Notes under the pieces: generated by a model
Told to the model about the DNA's origin: nothing
The model's database searches: none
The model's input: only the letters and a program-made list of their open reading frames with translations
Program-made: the position numbers and the translations under genes
In this document: one piece after another, positions 47,192 to 56,187 of the stretch
Position numbering within the stretch: the stretch's first letter is position 1
Layout of the letters: each line of letters starts with the position of its first letter
Assembly (NCBI RefSeq): GCF_025699295.1
Contig: NZ_JAILWB010000005.1
Coordinates: forward strand, 62,001 to 126,000
DNA: 64,000 bases
Origin: Hydrogenophaga sp.
GTDB taxonomy: Bacteria; Pseudomonadota; Gammaproteobacteria; Burkholderiales; Burkholderiaceae_C
Direction of reading: 5' to 3'

Positions 47192-47541
47192 GTGAAGCGC
47201 ACCGTTACGCCGGATTCTGTGCGTCCGGGTTGCCCCGGACGTGACCGCCATTCATCTGGGCCGGGGGTTGCCCACCCGGCTCGGTGCTACCTACCCGCCA
47301 GCTCCGCGGAACCACGTCAACGCTGGCCTATTTGGTATTGCTGCGCGTAGAGATTGCCCGTTTCACCCGCACTCAAGCGGCTCGTCTCTGTTGCTCTGAT
47401 CCTCACCTTAGGGCCCTTCGAGCGAACTCTCGGGGCTTGTCGGTGGAGAGGTGTTACCTCCTACGCTGTCCTGTGCAGTCCGGACGTTCCTCCAGCACAC
47501 CCTTTCGGGCATCGTGCCAGCGACGGCCTGGTGCGCTTCAC
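47192..47541 (-). ncRNA. rnpB: RNase P RNA, class A
   Basis: On the minus strand the 5' and 3' ends pair perfectly over 12 bases (helix P1: GTGAAGCGCACC with GGTGCGCTTCAC). The body contains the universal core segments GAGGAA-GTCCGGAC near the 5' end, ACAGAGACGAG, GGTGAAACGG, AGATGAATGGCGGTCACG and the 3' ACAGAATCCGGCG. The length (about 350 bases) and order are those of class A RNase P RNA. This stretch also explains the gap between hsdR and the MATE gene. No protein gene lies in it. Confidence 0.95.
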
Positions 47542-47561
47542 GGCGCGATTATCCCCCGCCC

Positions 47562-48917
47562 TCAGACCAGGCGCTCGATCCGGCGGTGGCGCCACACCCT
47601 TCGGTAGTAGGTGCCCTGCAGCAGCAGCATGGCCACATACGCCACCGGGAACGCGACCCACACGCCCGCCAGGCCCATGCGGGCATCGAGCAGATACGCG
47701 GCCGGCAGCTGGATGCCCAGGATGCAGAAAACCGAGATCGCCATCGGCACCAGCACGTCGCCGCTGGCGCGCATGAGGCCGCCCACCACGGCCTGGAAGC
47801 CAAACACCAGGATGCTCCACAGCATGATGTGCAGCAGGTGTCCGGCCTGCGCGCGTGCCTCGGGCTGCGTCAGGAACAGGCCCATGAGCGTGTGCGAGAG
47901 CAGGTAGCCCAGCAGCACCAGGCTGCCGGTGAGCGCGGCGTTGAGCCACAGGCCGGTGCGCAGGATGGCGCCCAGGCGGTCCATCCGCCCCGCGCCGATC
48001 GACTGCGCCGCGAGGATGGACGCCGTGATGGCGATCGACAGCGCGGGAAACTGCACGTAATTCACCACCTGCGTGACCGCGCCGTACGCGGCGGTAGCCT
48101 GCGAGCCGTGGCCATTCACCAGCGCGAGGATCACCAGCTCGGACACCGAGATCACCACCATCTGCAGACCGGTCGGCAGGCCGATGCGCAGCACCTTGGC
48201 GAGGATGGCGCGGTCCAGCCGCAAGGCGTGCAGCAACTCGCGGTCGAAGGCCAGCACGTGCTGGCGCCGCCCCAGCCGCCACACCAGGAAACCCAGCGCC
48301 GCCGCGTAGGACACCAGCCCGGCATACGCCGCGCTCTGGATACCCAGGCGCGGCAGGCCGAGCCAGCCCTGGATCAGCGCCGGCGTGAGCAGCAGGCCAA
48401 GCGCAGTGGACAGCAGCAGCGCCACCAGCGGCGAGACGGTGTCGCTCACGCCGCGCAGCAGCTGCGTGAACAGGATGAACACCAGCAGCAGCGGCATGAT
48501 GAGCAGCATCACCCGCGCATAGGCCACCGCGTCGTCGATCACGTCCACGGGGGTGCCCAGCGCCTGCATCGCCTGCCGCGCGAACACCACGCCCAGCACC
48601 GCGGCGGCCAGGCCGATCAGCGCGCCCAGCACCAGTGCCGTGCCTGCGATGGCCTTCACCTTGCGCGGCTCGCGCGCGCCCCAGGCCTGGCCGATGAGCA
48701 CCGAGGCGCCTGCACCAATACCGATCACCAGCGAGATGAAGAAGAAGACGATCGGGAACATGCCCGAGACCGCCGCCAGCGCGTGCGTGCCCAGCATCTG
48801 GCCGATGAAGATGCCGTTGAGCGTGCCCGACAGCCCCTGCAGGATGTTGGACAGCACCATGGGCACGAGGAACACGAGGTAGACGCGCCAGAGCGGGCGC
48901 TGAGGGATGGTGGACAT
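47562..48917 (-). CDS. MATE family efflux transporter
   Basis: A 451-residue inner-membrane transporter with twelve predicted membrane segments and two homologous halves. The N-terminus MSTIPQRPLWRVYLVFLVPMVLSNILQ is family-like. It exports small cationic or toxic compounds, driven by Na+ or H+, but the substrate is unknown. Long upstream extensions of the open frame contain no membrane segments and overlap the DUF2239 gene in another frame. The stop lies 21 bases from the rnpB 5' end. Confidence 0.92.
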   Translation of the reverse strand: MSTIPQRPLWRVYLVFLVPMVLSNILQGLSGTLNGIFIGQMLGTHALAAVSGMFPIVFFFISLVIGIGAGASVLIGQAWGAREPRKVKAIAGTALVLGALIGLAAAVLGVVFARQAMQALGTPVDVIDDAVAYARVMLLIMPLLLVFILFTQLLRGVSDTVSPLVALLLSTALGLLLTPALIQGWLGLPRLGIQSAAYAGLVSYAAALGFLVWRLGRRQHVLAFDRELLHALRLDRAILAKVLRIGLPTGLQMVVISVSELVILALVNGHGSQATAAYGAVTQVVNYVQFPALSIAITASILAAQSIGAGRMDRLGAILRTGLWLNAALTGSLVLLGYLLSHTLMGLFLTQPEARAQAGHLLHIMLWSILVFGFQAVVGGLMRASGDVLVPMAISVFCILGIQLPAAYLLDARMGLAGVWVAFPVAYVAMLLLQGTYYRRVWRHRRIERLV

Positions 48918-48949
48918 GGAGACCAGGAAGTGGGTACGGAGATCGGGGC

Positions 48950-49552
48950 TCAGGACGCTGACGGCGGCGCTGGATCCACAGGCGTGAACGCGTCGCGCGC
49001 CAGCCAGTTCAGGTGCGTCTGCACATCTGGTGGCCAGGTGGCGGTGCAGCGGGCCAGGGCCTGGGCATCGTGCGCGAAGAGCGCGCGGGAGGCCTCTTCG
49101 AAGCCCTCGAAACCGCCCGCGATGGCGCTCATGAACCGGTAGGCCCGCTCCGTGGCCAGACGCACACTGTCTCGCCCCGCATGGTTGCGGCGTGCCTCCT
49201 CGACCAGGCGGCGCAGGGCCGCCGATGCGCCACCCGGCTGCTGCGACAACCAGTCCCAGTGGCGCGGCAACAGCGTCACTTCGCGCGCCACCACCCCCAT
49301 GCGGGGCCGACCCACCTGGGGCGCCGCAGCCGGGGCGGCGCGGGTGGGCGCGTCGGCGGAGGATGGCGCCGCGCCCCATCCGGGCGGCCAGGGATGGTCC
49401 ACCTGGGCGCCACTGGCGTCGTCGAACACCAGCAGGCCACCGGCCGAGAGATCGAGCGCGGCCAGTGCCCGCGCCACCTCGTCATAGGGGCCGAAGGCCA
49501 CGCGCCGGGCGCCCAGGAATGCGGTGCAACGGGGAGGGGTGTTCTCGTTCAT
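48950..49552 (-). CDS. DUF2239 protein, probable ribbon-helix-helix regulator
   Basis: A 200-residue protein of the DUF2239 family. Residues 1-60 form a small domain (AFLGARRVAFGPYDEVARAL, LLVFDDASG). Residues 61-82 are a Pro/Ala linker. Residues about 87-123 (VVAREVTLLPRHWDWL and then GGASAALRRLVEEARR) follow the strand-helix-helix pattern of RHH DNA-binding proteins. A C-terminal helical domain follows. The gene starts at 49552, just after two operator-like repeats and a perfect TATAAT box, so it is probably autoregulated and may be translated from a very short leader. DNA binding is inference. Confidence 0.8.
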   Translation of the reverse strand: MNENTPPRCTAFLGARRVAFGPYDEVARALAALDLSAGGLLVFDDASGAQVDHPWPPGWGAAPSSADAPTRAAPAAAPQVGRPRMGVVAREVTLLPRHWDWLSQQPGGASAALRRLVEEARRNHAGRDSVRLATERAYRFMSAIAGGFEGFEEASRALFAHDAQALARCTATWPPDVQTHLNWLARDAFTPVDPAPPSAS

Positions 49553-49558
49553 GCCGCT

Positions 49559-49598
49559 AATTATACCCGGGTTTAATTGTTTTACCCGGATTATTTAA
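49559..49598. promoter_or_regulatory. Promoter and tandem operator-like repeats before DUF2239
   Basis: Minus-strand TATAAT (49560-49565) is a perfect -10 box for the DUF2239 gene. It overlaps a 20-base near-perfect palindrome centred on CCCGGG (49559-49578), and a second copy of the TTWTACCCGG core lies 19 bases away (49580-49589). Two same-sense boxes one and a half to two helical turns apart are typical operators of ribbon-helix-helix or AbrB-type proteins. The area also serves the divergent FAD gene. Confidence 0.6.
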
Positions 49599-49680
49599 AG
49601 GACGCAGCCAAGGCGTGGCGCATTGACGACAATACGCGGGCCCTGTCCTCCTGCTTGATCAACACAAGCCCCCACGACAC

Positions 49681-51504
49681 ATGATCCGCCTCTCCGAACT
49701 CAAGCTGCAGCTGGCCGAGCTGCCCGTCGAGCACCGCCGCGCCGCCGACGCGCCCAGCGAAACCGAGGACGACCGCCAGCCGCCGCCCCACCCGGTGCAG
49801 GCCCTCACCACGCTCGCCGCCACGGCCCTGGGCATCGACGCGGCGCAGATTGCCGAACTGCAGGTCTTCAAGCGCAGCTTCGACGCGCGCAAGGCGGAAC
49901 TGCTCGCGGTCTACATCGTGGACGTGGCGCTGGCCGACCCGGCGCAGGAAGCCGCGCTGCTGGCCGCGCAGGCGGGCAAGCCCCACGTGCAGCCCACACC
50001 CGACATGGCCTGGCACCCGCCCGGGCATGCACCCGCCGGCTGGCCCGCCGACGAGCGCGACCGACCGGTCGTGGTCGGCCTGGGGCCCTGCGGCCTGTTC
50101 ACCGCGCTGGCGCTGGCGCAGATGGGCCTGCGGCCGATCGTGCTCGAGCGCGGCAAACCGGTGCGCGAGCGCACCAAAGACACCTGGGGCCTGTGGCGCC
50201 GCCACGTGCTCAACCCCGAGAGCAACGTGCAGTACGGCGAAGGCGGCGCGGGCCTGTTCTCCGACGGCAAGCTCTACAGCCAGATCAAGGACCCGCGCTT
50301 CCTCGGCCGCAAGGTCATGCAGGAATTCGTCGAGGCCGGCGCACCCGCTGAAATCCTCTACACCGCGCACCCGCACATCGGCACCTTCAAGCTGGTGCGC
50401 GTGGTGGAGGCCATGCGCGAGAAGATCGTCGCGCTCGGCGGCGAGATCCGCTTCCAGCACCAGGTCTGCGGCATCACCCTGGCGCACGACGGCGATGCAC
50501 AACGCGTCGATGCGCTGCAGGTGCGACACCTGACCACCGGCGACACGCGGGACATGCCGGTGCGCCACGTGGTGCTGGCGCTGGGCCACAGTTCGCGCGA
50601 CACCTTCGCCCTGCTGTGGGACGCGGGCGTGTTCATGGAGGCCAAGCCCTTCTCCATCGGTTTTCGCATCGAGCACCCGCAGGGCGTGATCGACCGCGCG
50701 CGCTGGGGCCGCCACGCGGGCCACCCGCTGCTGGGCGCGGCCGACTACAAGCTGGTGCACCACGCGAAGAACGGGCGCGCGGTCTACAGCTTCTGCATGT
50801 GTCCGGGCGGCATGGTGGTGGCGGCCACCTCGGAACCCGGGCGCGTGGTCACCAACGGCATGAGCCAGTACTCGCGCAACGAACGCAACGCCAACGCCGG
50901 CATCGTGGTCGGCATCGAGCCGGCCGATTTCCCGCAGGCGTTTGCGCAGGATGCGCCGCTGTGGGCTGCCGCGTTCGGCCCGACCGATGGCGCGCGCTAC
51001 GCCGACCAGGCCCGCACCCTCGCGCAACAGGGCCAGACCCACCCGCTGGCCGGCATCGTGCTGCAGCGCGACCTCGAAGCGCGCGCCTACCAGCTCGGTG
51101 GCGCCACCTACGACGCGCCGGGCCAGCTGGTCGGCGACTTCCTGAAGCAGCAGCCCTCCAGCGCGCTCGGCGAGGTCGAACCCTCGTACCAGCCGGGCGT
51201 GAAGCTCGGCGACCTCGCCCCCGCCCTGCCCGCCTATGCCATCGAGGCGATGCGCGAGGCGCTGCCGGTGTTCGGCCGCAAGATCAAGGGCTACGACATG
51301 CCCGACGCCGTGCTCACCGGCGTGGAAACCCGCACCTCGTCGCCGCTGCGTCTCACACGCGGCGAAGACTGCCAGAGCCTGAACACGCGCGGCCTGTACC
51401 CGGCGGGCGAAGGCGCGGGCTACGCCGGTGGCATCCTCTCGGCCGGCGTGGACGGGCTCAAGGTGGCCGAGGCGCTGGCGCGCGAGTTGTTGCCGGGCGC
51501 CTGA
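49681..51504 (+). CDS. COG2509-type FAD-dependent oxidoreductase
   Basis: A 607-residue flavoprotein of the uncharacterised COG2509 family. A small N-terminal region (about 1-95) precedes the FAD-binding GLGPCG (133-138) and ADERDRPVVVG. GEGGAGLFSDGKLYSQIKDP and the C-terminal YPAGEGAGYAGGI are conserved in the family. It divergently faces DUF2239. The substrate is unknown; a dehydrogenase role is inferred from the fold. Confidence 0.85.
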   Translation: MIRLSELKLQLAELPVEHRRAADAPSETEDDRQPPPHPVQALTTLAATALGIDAAQIAELQVFKRSFDARKAELLAVYIVDVALADPAQEAALLAAQAGKPHVQPTPDMAWHPPGHAPAGWPADERDRPVVVGLGPCGLFTALALAQMGLRPIVLERGKPVRERTKDTWGLWRRHVLNPESNVQYGEGGAGLFSDGKLYSQIKDPRFLGRKVMQEFVEAGAPAEILYTAHPHIGTFKLVRVVEAMREKIVALGGEIRFQHQVCGITLAHDGDAQRVDALQVRHLTTGDTRDMPVRHVVLALGHSSRDTFALLWDAGVFMEAKPFSIGFRIEHPQGVIDRARWGRHAGHPLLGAADYKLVHHAKNGRAVYSFCMCPGGMVVAATSEPGRVVTNGMSQYSRNERNANAGIVVGIEPADFPQAFAQDAPLWAAAFGPTDGARYADQARTLAQQGQTHPLAGIVLQRDLEARAYQLGGATYDAPGQLVGDFLKQQPSSALGEVEPSYQPGVKLGDLAPALPAYAIEAMREALPVFGRKIKGYDMPDAVLTGVETRTSSPLRLTRGEDCQSLNTRGLYPAGEGAGYAGGILSAGVDGLKVAEALARELLPGA

Positions 51505-51604
51505 GCGCGACACATCGCACGCGCGTCACACATCTTTACAAGCGACGCACACGCACTTGACAAGACCGGCGCAGACTTCAGGCTGTCCACTTCAGGAGTT
51601 CCCC

Positions 51605-52306
51605 ATGAAAACCCCCGTTCTGATTCCCGTGATGACCGGTCTGCTTGCGCTGGCCGGCAGTGGGCTGGCGCAGGCCCAGGATGAACAGGGCCGCGTGATC
51701 AGCAGCACGCCGGTGATCCAGCAGGTCGCCGTGCCGCGCGAGGTCTGCAGCGACCAGAGCGTGACCTACGAGGGCCGCAAGTCCGGCGCCGGCGCGCTGA
51801 TCGGCGGCATCGCCGGTGGCGCGATGGGCAACGCCATCGGCGACGGCAGTGGCCGGGCGGCGGCCACCGTGATCGGCCTGATCGGCGGCGCCATGCTGGG
51901 CAACCGCATCGAAGGCCCGGGGCAGCCGCACACCGAAACCTACCGCCAGTGCGGCACCCAGACCTTCTACGAAAACCGCACCGTGGCCTACGACGTGGTC
52001 TACGAATATGCCGGCCGGCAGTACCGCACGCAGATGCCGCAGGACCCGGGGCGCTTCGTGCGCCTGAACGTCACGCCCGCGGACGCCCTGCCCCCTCCGC
52101 CCGTGACCTACCCGTCGTACCGGCCGCAGACGCAGTACGTCGAACCGACCACCCGCATCACGATCGGCACGACCTACTACCCGCACCCCGACACCGTGAT
52201 GCCGATCCACGGCTACCGCTGGGGCCCGGGCTACCCGCACCGCGACCACGACCGCCGCGGGCACAAGGGCCATCGGGACAGCGACCGCTGGGACCGCAAC
52301 CGCTGA
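51605..52306 (+). CDS. Glycine-zipper 2TM domain protein with signal peptide
   Basis: A 233-residue envelope protein. The signal peptide (1-25, ending LAQAQ) is followed by a glycine-zipper membrane domain (about 61-101, GALIGGIAGGAMGNAIG) like that of SlyB and 17-kDa antigens. A Tyr/Pro-rich tail ends in His/Arg/Asp repeats. There is no lipobox Cys near the cleavage site, so it does not look like a lipoprotein. The ribosome binding site AGGAG lies seven bases upstream; TTGACA at 51557-51562 could be a -35, but no good -10 follows. Confidence 0.85.
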   Translation: MKTPVLIPVMTGLLALAGSGLAQAQDEQGRVISSTPVIQQVAVPREVCSDQSVTYEGRKSGAGALIGGIAGGAMGNAIGDGSGRAAATVIGLIGGAMLGNRIEGPGQPHTETYRQCGTQTFYENRTVAYDVVYEYAGRQYRTQMPQDPGRFVRLNVTPADALPPPPVTYPSYRPQTQYVEPTTRITIGTTYYPHPDTVMPIHGYRWGPGYPHRDHDRRGHKGHRDSDRWDRNR

Positions 52307-52322
52307 AGCGATGGCCCCACAA

Positions 52323-52350
52323 AAAAAAGCGACCCAAGGGTCGCTTTTTT
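52323..52350. terminator. Bidirectional terminator
   Basis: A stem of about 13 bases (AAAAAAGCGACCC with GGGTCGCTTTTTT) around a two-base loop lies between the convergent glycine-zipper and htpX genes. Poly-A/poly-T on both sides allows termination in both directions. Confidence 0.95.
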
Positions 52351-52375
52351 CATGGCCGCAGGCGGCGCGGGGGGG

Positions 52376-53245
52376 TCAGTTGTTCTGCAGCGCGGCAATG
52401 CGCTCCTCGATCGGCGGGTGCGTCGAGAACAGTTTGCCCAGGCTGCCGGTGATGCCCAGCGCCTGCATGGTCTTGGGCAGCTCGCCGGGGGTGAGGCCAC
52501 CCAGGCGGGCCAGCGCGTTGATCATGGGTTGCTTGCGGCCCATCAGGCTGGCGGCGCCCGCGTCGGCACGGAACTCGCGCTGGCGGCTGAACCAGGCCAC
52601 GATGATCGCGGCGACGAAGCCCAGCACGATGTCCATCACGATGGTGGTCACGTAGTAGCCGATGCCGGGGCCCGAGTTGCCGTCGCTGCCGCGGCGCAGG
52701 AAGCTGTCCACCGCGTAGCCGATGACGCGGCTGAGGAACACCACGAAGGTGTTCATCACGCCCTGAATCAGCGTCATGGTGACCATGTCGCCGTTGGCCA
52801 CGTGCGCGACCTCGTGGCCGATCACGGCCTCGACTTCTTCCTTGGTCATGTTCTGCAGCAGACCGGTGGACACGGCCACCAGGGCCGAGTTCTTGAACGC
52901 GCCGGTGGCGAAGGCGTTGGGCGCGCCCTCGAAGATGGCGACCTCGGGCATGCCGATGCCGGCCTTGTCGGCGAAGCGGCGCACGGTTTCCACGATCCAG
53001 GCTTCGTCGGCGGTCTGCGCATCGTTGATCACGCGCGCGCCGGTGCTCCTCTTGGCCATCCACTTGCTGATCAGCAGCGAGATGGTGGCACCGCCAAAAC
53101 CGATCACGAGCGAGAACCCGGCCAGGGCCGTGAGGTTCAGGCCGTTGGCGGTGAGGAAACGGTCCACGCCAAGGATGCGGGTGGTGATCAACAGCACCGC
53201 CATGACGGCGAAGTTGGTCAGAACGAACAGCAGGATGCGCTTCAT
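52376..53245 (-). CDS. htpX: Membrane protease HtpX
   Basis: A 289-residue zinc metalloprotease that degrades misfolded membrane proteins. Two N-terminal membrane segments (about 4-24 and 38-60) are followed by the HEVAH active site (144-148) with the third ligand Glu in [10 protein letters not shown]. The chosen ATG ([11 protein letters not shown]) matches the family; the 20-codon upstream extension is not conserved. A 156-base gap separates it from the upstream DUF3025 gene, and no clear heat-shock promoter was found there. Confidence 0.97.
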   Translation of the reverse strand: MKRILLFVLTNFAVMAVLLITTRILGVDRFLTANGLNLTALAGFSLVIGFGGATISLLISKWMAKRSTGARVINDAQTADEAWIVETVRRFADKAGIGMPEVAIFEGAPNAFATGAFKNSALVAVSTGLLQNMTKEEVEAVIGHEVAHVANGDMVTMTLIQGVMNTFVVFLSRVIGYAVDSFLRRGSDGNSGPGIGYYVTTIVMDIVLGFVAAIIVAWFSRQREFRADAGAASLMGRKQPMINALARLGGLTPGELPKTMQALGITGSLGKLFSTHPPIEERIAALQNN

Positions 53246-53401
53246 GTTTTCTCCGTTGATGCAGCGCCACGTGGGGTGTGGCGGCCTGCGAATGCGACCC
53301 TTCAAGGGTCTTCCTGGTTCCCGTCGATTCGGGCCGGCGGATGATACCGAGAACCCAGTATGGGGCTGGCGGCCCCGGATTCAAGCGGTCCGCGCGCGAA
53401 A

Positions 53402-54157
53402 TCAGGCGCCGGTGACCGAGCGCGGCGGGCGGAACACCGCCGCGTCGGCGTAGAACGCCGGGACCTCGTTCGCCGCCCACCAGCCGGGCACGCCCAGCAC
53501 CGGCAGCGGCGTGAACGGCTTGGCAGCCAGCATGGGCGCGCTCAGCCGCTCGCACAGCCAGGCATCCCAGGCCGCCAGGTCGCCGCCGCCCAGCGAAGTG
53601 GGCACGGGCTCGCGCAGCACGTGGGCGGTGATGGACTTGTAGGGCTGCACCAGTTTTTCCAGCAGCGCATGGCCGAACAGCACCAGCCGCGCCTGCGCCC
53701 ACAGCGGACGCAGCGTGACGAACAGGCGCTGCCAGTCGTGCGCGACCAGCGCCTCCCACAAGGGATCGGGCGCCTGCAGCAGCGCGGCGTTCTCATCGAA
53801 CAGCGTGAGCGCATCGCGCACCGGCCCGCGCACCTCGCGCACGCCGTCGGCGGCAATCTGCGTGGCCTGCAGGCGGTTCAGGCGCTGCTTGGTCAGGGGA
53901 AAACGCAGCCAGCACAGGCCGTTGAAGAAGTCGTGCAGGTTCTCGCGCGTGGGCACGGTGCCGGTATCGAAGATGAACTGCTCGTAGGCCACGCCGGCGG
54001 GCAGATCGGCCTGGGGCACGAAGCGCACGGGGCAGGGCCCGCCGGCGGCCAGCGCCCGCGGCATTGGCGCACCACCGGCCAGGGCCCGCGCGACCGCCCC
54101 GCCGCTGCCGGCAAGCGGCGCGAACCAGGGTGCGCTCCAGTCGGGCGCGGGCTCCAA
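53402..54157 (-). CDS. DUF3025 protein, start uncertain
   Basis: A 251-residue family of unknown function, recognised from DFFNGLCWLRFPLTKQRLN and the C-terminal FRPPRS. It directly follows pyrC, whose stop lies five bases away, as in other Burkholderiales. A TTG start at 54157 gives MEPAPDWSAPWF, which keeps the conserved DWSAPW N-terminus; the first ATG at 54064 would drop this. The TTG start is therefore preferred, but its ribosome binding site is weak. Confidence 0.8.
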   Translation of the reverse strand: MEPAPDWSAPWFAPLAGSGGAVARALAGGAPMPRALAAGGPCPVRFVPQADLPAGVAYEQFIFDTGTVPTRENLHDFFNGLCWLRFPLTKQRLNRLQATQIAADGVREVRGPVRDALTLFDENAALLQAPDPLWEALVAHDWQRLFVTLRPLWAQARLVLFGHALLEKLVQPYKSITAHVLREPVPTSLGGGDLAAWDAWLCERLSAPMLAAKPFTPLPVLGVPGWWAANEVPAFYADAAVFRPPRSVTGA

Positions 54158-54162
54158 GGGCT

Positions 54163-55209
54163 TCAGGCCTGCAGGCGCCAGGGCAGCGCCTCGCCACCGC
54201 GCAGCGGCTTGAGTTCGGCTTCGCCAAAGCGGAAGCTCTCGGGCGTGGTCCAGCTCTCGCGCCGCAGCGTGACGGTGCCGCTGTTGCGCGGCAGGCTGTA
54301 GAAGGCCGGGCCGTGGAAGCTGGCGAAGGCTTCGAGCTTGTCGAGCGCGCCGACCGAGTCGAACGCCTCGACGTACATCTCGATCGCGGCGTGCGCGGTG
54401 TAGCAGCCCGCGCAGCCCGTGGCGTGCTCCTTGAGGTGCGCCGGGTGCGGCGCGCTGTCGGTGCCGAGGAAGAAGCGGTCGCTGCCGCTGGTGGCCGCGG
54501 CCACCAGGGCCTGGCGGTGCGTCTCGCGCTTGAGCACGGGCAGGCAGTAGTAGTGCGGGCGGATGCCGCCGGTGAAGATGGCGTTGCGGTTGTAGAGCAG
54601 GTGGTGCGCGGTGAGCGTGGCGGCGGTGTGCGGGCCGGCCTCGGCCACGTACTGCGCGGCCTCCTTCGTCGTGATGTGCTCCATCACGATCTTGAGCTCG
54701 GGGAAGTCGAGCCGCAGAGGGATCAGCTGCTGTTCGATGAACACGGCCTCGCGGTCGAACAGGTCGATGTCGGACGAGGTGACCTCGCCATGCACCAGCA
54801 GCAGCAGGCCCGCGCGCTGCATGGCCTCCAGCGTGCGGTAGGTCTTGCGGATGTCGGTCACGCCGGCATCGCTGTTGGTGGTCGCGCCGGCCGGGTAGAG
54901 CTTGCAGGCCACCACGCCGGCGTCCTTCGCGCGCGCGATCTCGTCGGGCGGCAGGTTGTCGGTGAGGTACAGCGTCATCAGCGGCTCGAAGGACACACCT
55001 TCCGGCACGGCGGCGCGGATGCGATCGCCGTAAGCCATGGCCTGGGCCGCGGTGGTCACCGGCGGCCTGAGGTTGGGCATGATGATCGCGCGGCCGAACT
55101 GCGCCGCGGTGTGTGGCACCACGGTGCGCAGGGCGTCGCCGTCGCGCACGTGCAGGTGCCAGTCGTCGGGGCGGGTGATCGTGAGGGTGTCGGGAGAGGG
55201 GGCGGTCAT
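54163..55209 (-). CDS. pyrC: Dihydroorotase
   Basis: A 348-residue zinc amidohydrolase of pyrimidine synthesis that cyclises carbamoyl-aspartate to dihydroorotate. HLH (18-20) and the carbamylated Lys (Lys103 in [13 protein letters not shown]) bind the metals, with His residues in LVHGE and EHITT and the Asp in [13 protein letters not shown]. The class II (PyrC) type is clear from the sequence and length. The gene begins a unit with DUF3025. Confidence 0.98.
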   Translation of the reverse strand: MTAPSPDTLTITRPDDWHLHVRDGDALRTVVPHTAAQFGRAIIMPNLRPPVTTAAQAMAYGDRIRAAVPEGVSFEPLMTLYLTDNLPPDEIARAKDAGVVACKLYPAGATTNSDAGVTDIRKTYRTLEAMQRAGLLLLVHGEVTSSDIDLFDREAVFIEQQLIPLRLDFPELKIVMEHITTKEAAQYVAEAGPHTAATLTAHHLLYNRNAIFTGGIRPHYYCLPVLKRETHRQALVAAATSGSDRFFLGTDSAPHPAHLKEHATGCAGCYTAHAAIEMYVEAFDSVGALDKLEAFASFHGPAFYSLPRNSGTVTLRRESWTTPESFRFGEAELKPLRGGEALPWRLQA

Positions 55210-55249
55210 GACCGGATTGTCGCAAACCCGGCCCGACGACACCCGGTGC

Positions 55250-56176
55250 TCAGGCCGGCACCGTGCCCAGGCTCTCGGCCAGCCGGTTCCAGAACACCTG
55301 CACCGCGCGCTTGCCCTTCTGGGCATCCAGCGGGCGCGCCCGGTAGAGGCGAATGTCCAGCGCGGTCTCCAGCCCGGGGCCGGCCGACACCAGCTTGCCG
55401 GCGGCCAGTTCGTTGCGCACCGCGCTGGCCGGCAGGAACGCAATGCCGTGCCCTTCGAGCGCCATGGCCTTGAGGCCCTCGGCCATGTCGGTTTCGTAGA
55501 TCCGGTCCAGGTGCACCGGGGGGTTGCTCTGCTTGACCATCTGGTCCACCGCGCGGCCCAGGTAGGCGCCCGGCGCATAGCCCAGGTAGGGCAGAGGCTG
55601 GCCGGGCTGGCCCGGCAGCGCGTGCAGCGGCGTGCCCCTGGCGTTGGGCCTTGCGTAGGGCGCCAGCAGTTCGCGGCCCAGGGCCAGCATCTCGTAGCGC
55701 GTGGCATCGAGCTGGATCGGTTGCGACGCGTGGTGGTAGGCGATCAGCAGGTCGCAGCTGCCCTCGACCAGACGCAGCACCGCGTCGTGCACGTTCAGCG
55801 CGATCAGCCGGCTCTTGATCGGCCCGCAGGTTTCGCGCAGGCCCGAGAGCCAGGACGGGAAGAAAGTGAAGGCCAGCGTGTGTGGCACGGCGAATTCGAT
55901 CACGTCCTGCGCGGCCGCGGTGTGCGCCCGCAGCATGGCGCGCGTGCTCTGCAGGGCCTGCAGCATCTCCAGCGCCTGGGCGTACAGGGTCTGGCCGGCG
56001 GGCGTCAGGCGTGTGGGGTAGGAGGAGCGGTCCACCAGGTCGGTACCGGCCCAGGCCTCGAGCGACTGGATGCGGCGCGAGAAAGCCGGCTGGGTGACAT
56101 GGCGCAGCTGCGCCGAGCGGCTGAAGCTTCGCGTTTCAGCGAGGCTGACGAAATCTTCCAACCATTTGGTTTCCAT
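55250..56176 (-). CDS. LysR-family transcriptional regulator
   Basis: A 308-residue regulator with an N-terminal winged helix-turn-helix (about 3-62, [22 protein letters not shown]) and a periplasmic-binding-like effector domain (about 90-300). The start [12 protein letters not shown] is canonical. It starts 11 bases after the ABC exporter stop, so the two may be cotranscribed. Target genes are unknown. Confidence 0.92.
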   Translation of the reverse strand: METKWLEDFVSLAETRSFSRSAQLRHVTQPAFSRRIQSLEAWAGTDLVDRSSYPTRLTPAGQTLYAQALEMLQALQSTRAMLRAHTAAAQDVIEFAVPHTLAFTFFPSWLSGLRETCGPIKSRLIALNVHDAVLRLVEGSCDLLIAYHHASQPIQLDATRYEMLALGRELLAPYARPNARGTPLHALPGQPGQPLPYLGYAPGAYLGRAVDQMVKQSNPPVHLDRIYETDMAEGLKAMALEGHGIAFLPASAVRNELAAGKLVSAGPGLETALDIRLYRARPLDAQKGKRAVQVFWNRLAESLGTVPA

Positions 56177-56187
56177 ATGGAGCGCGA

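Noticed and set aside
47169-47560. Small open frames between hsdR and the MATE gene
   Set aside because: The sequence is the RNase P RNA gene on the minus strand; the frames are by-products.
52323-52350. Poly-A/poly-T stretch as a possible origin or AT-rich regulatory region
   Set aside because: It is a simple symmetric terminator hairpin between convergent genes.
53246-53401. Heat-shock promoter for htpX (CTTGAAG element near 53300)
   Set aside because: The CTTGAAG has no CCCCAT-type partner at the proper distance, and the element is part of a GACCCTT/AAGGGTC inverted repeat.
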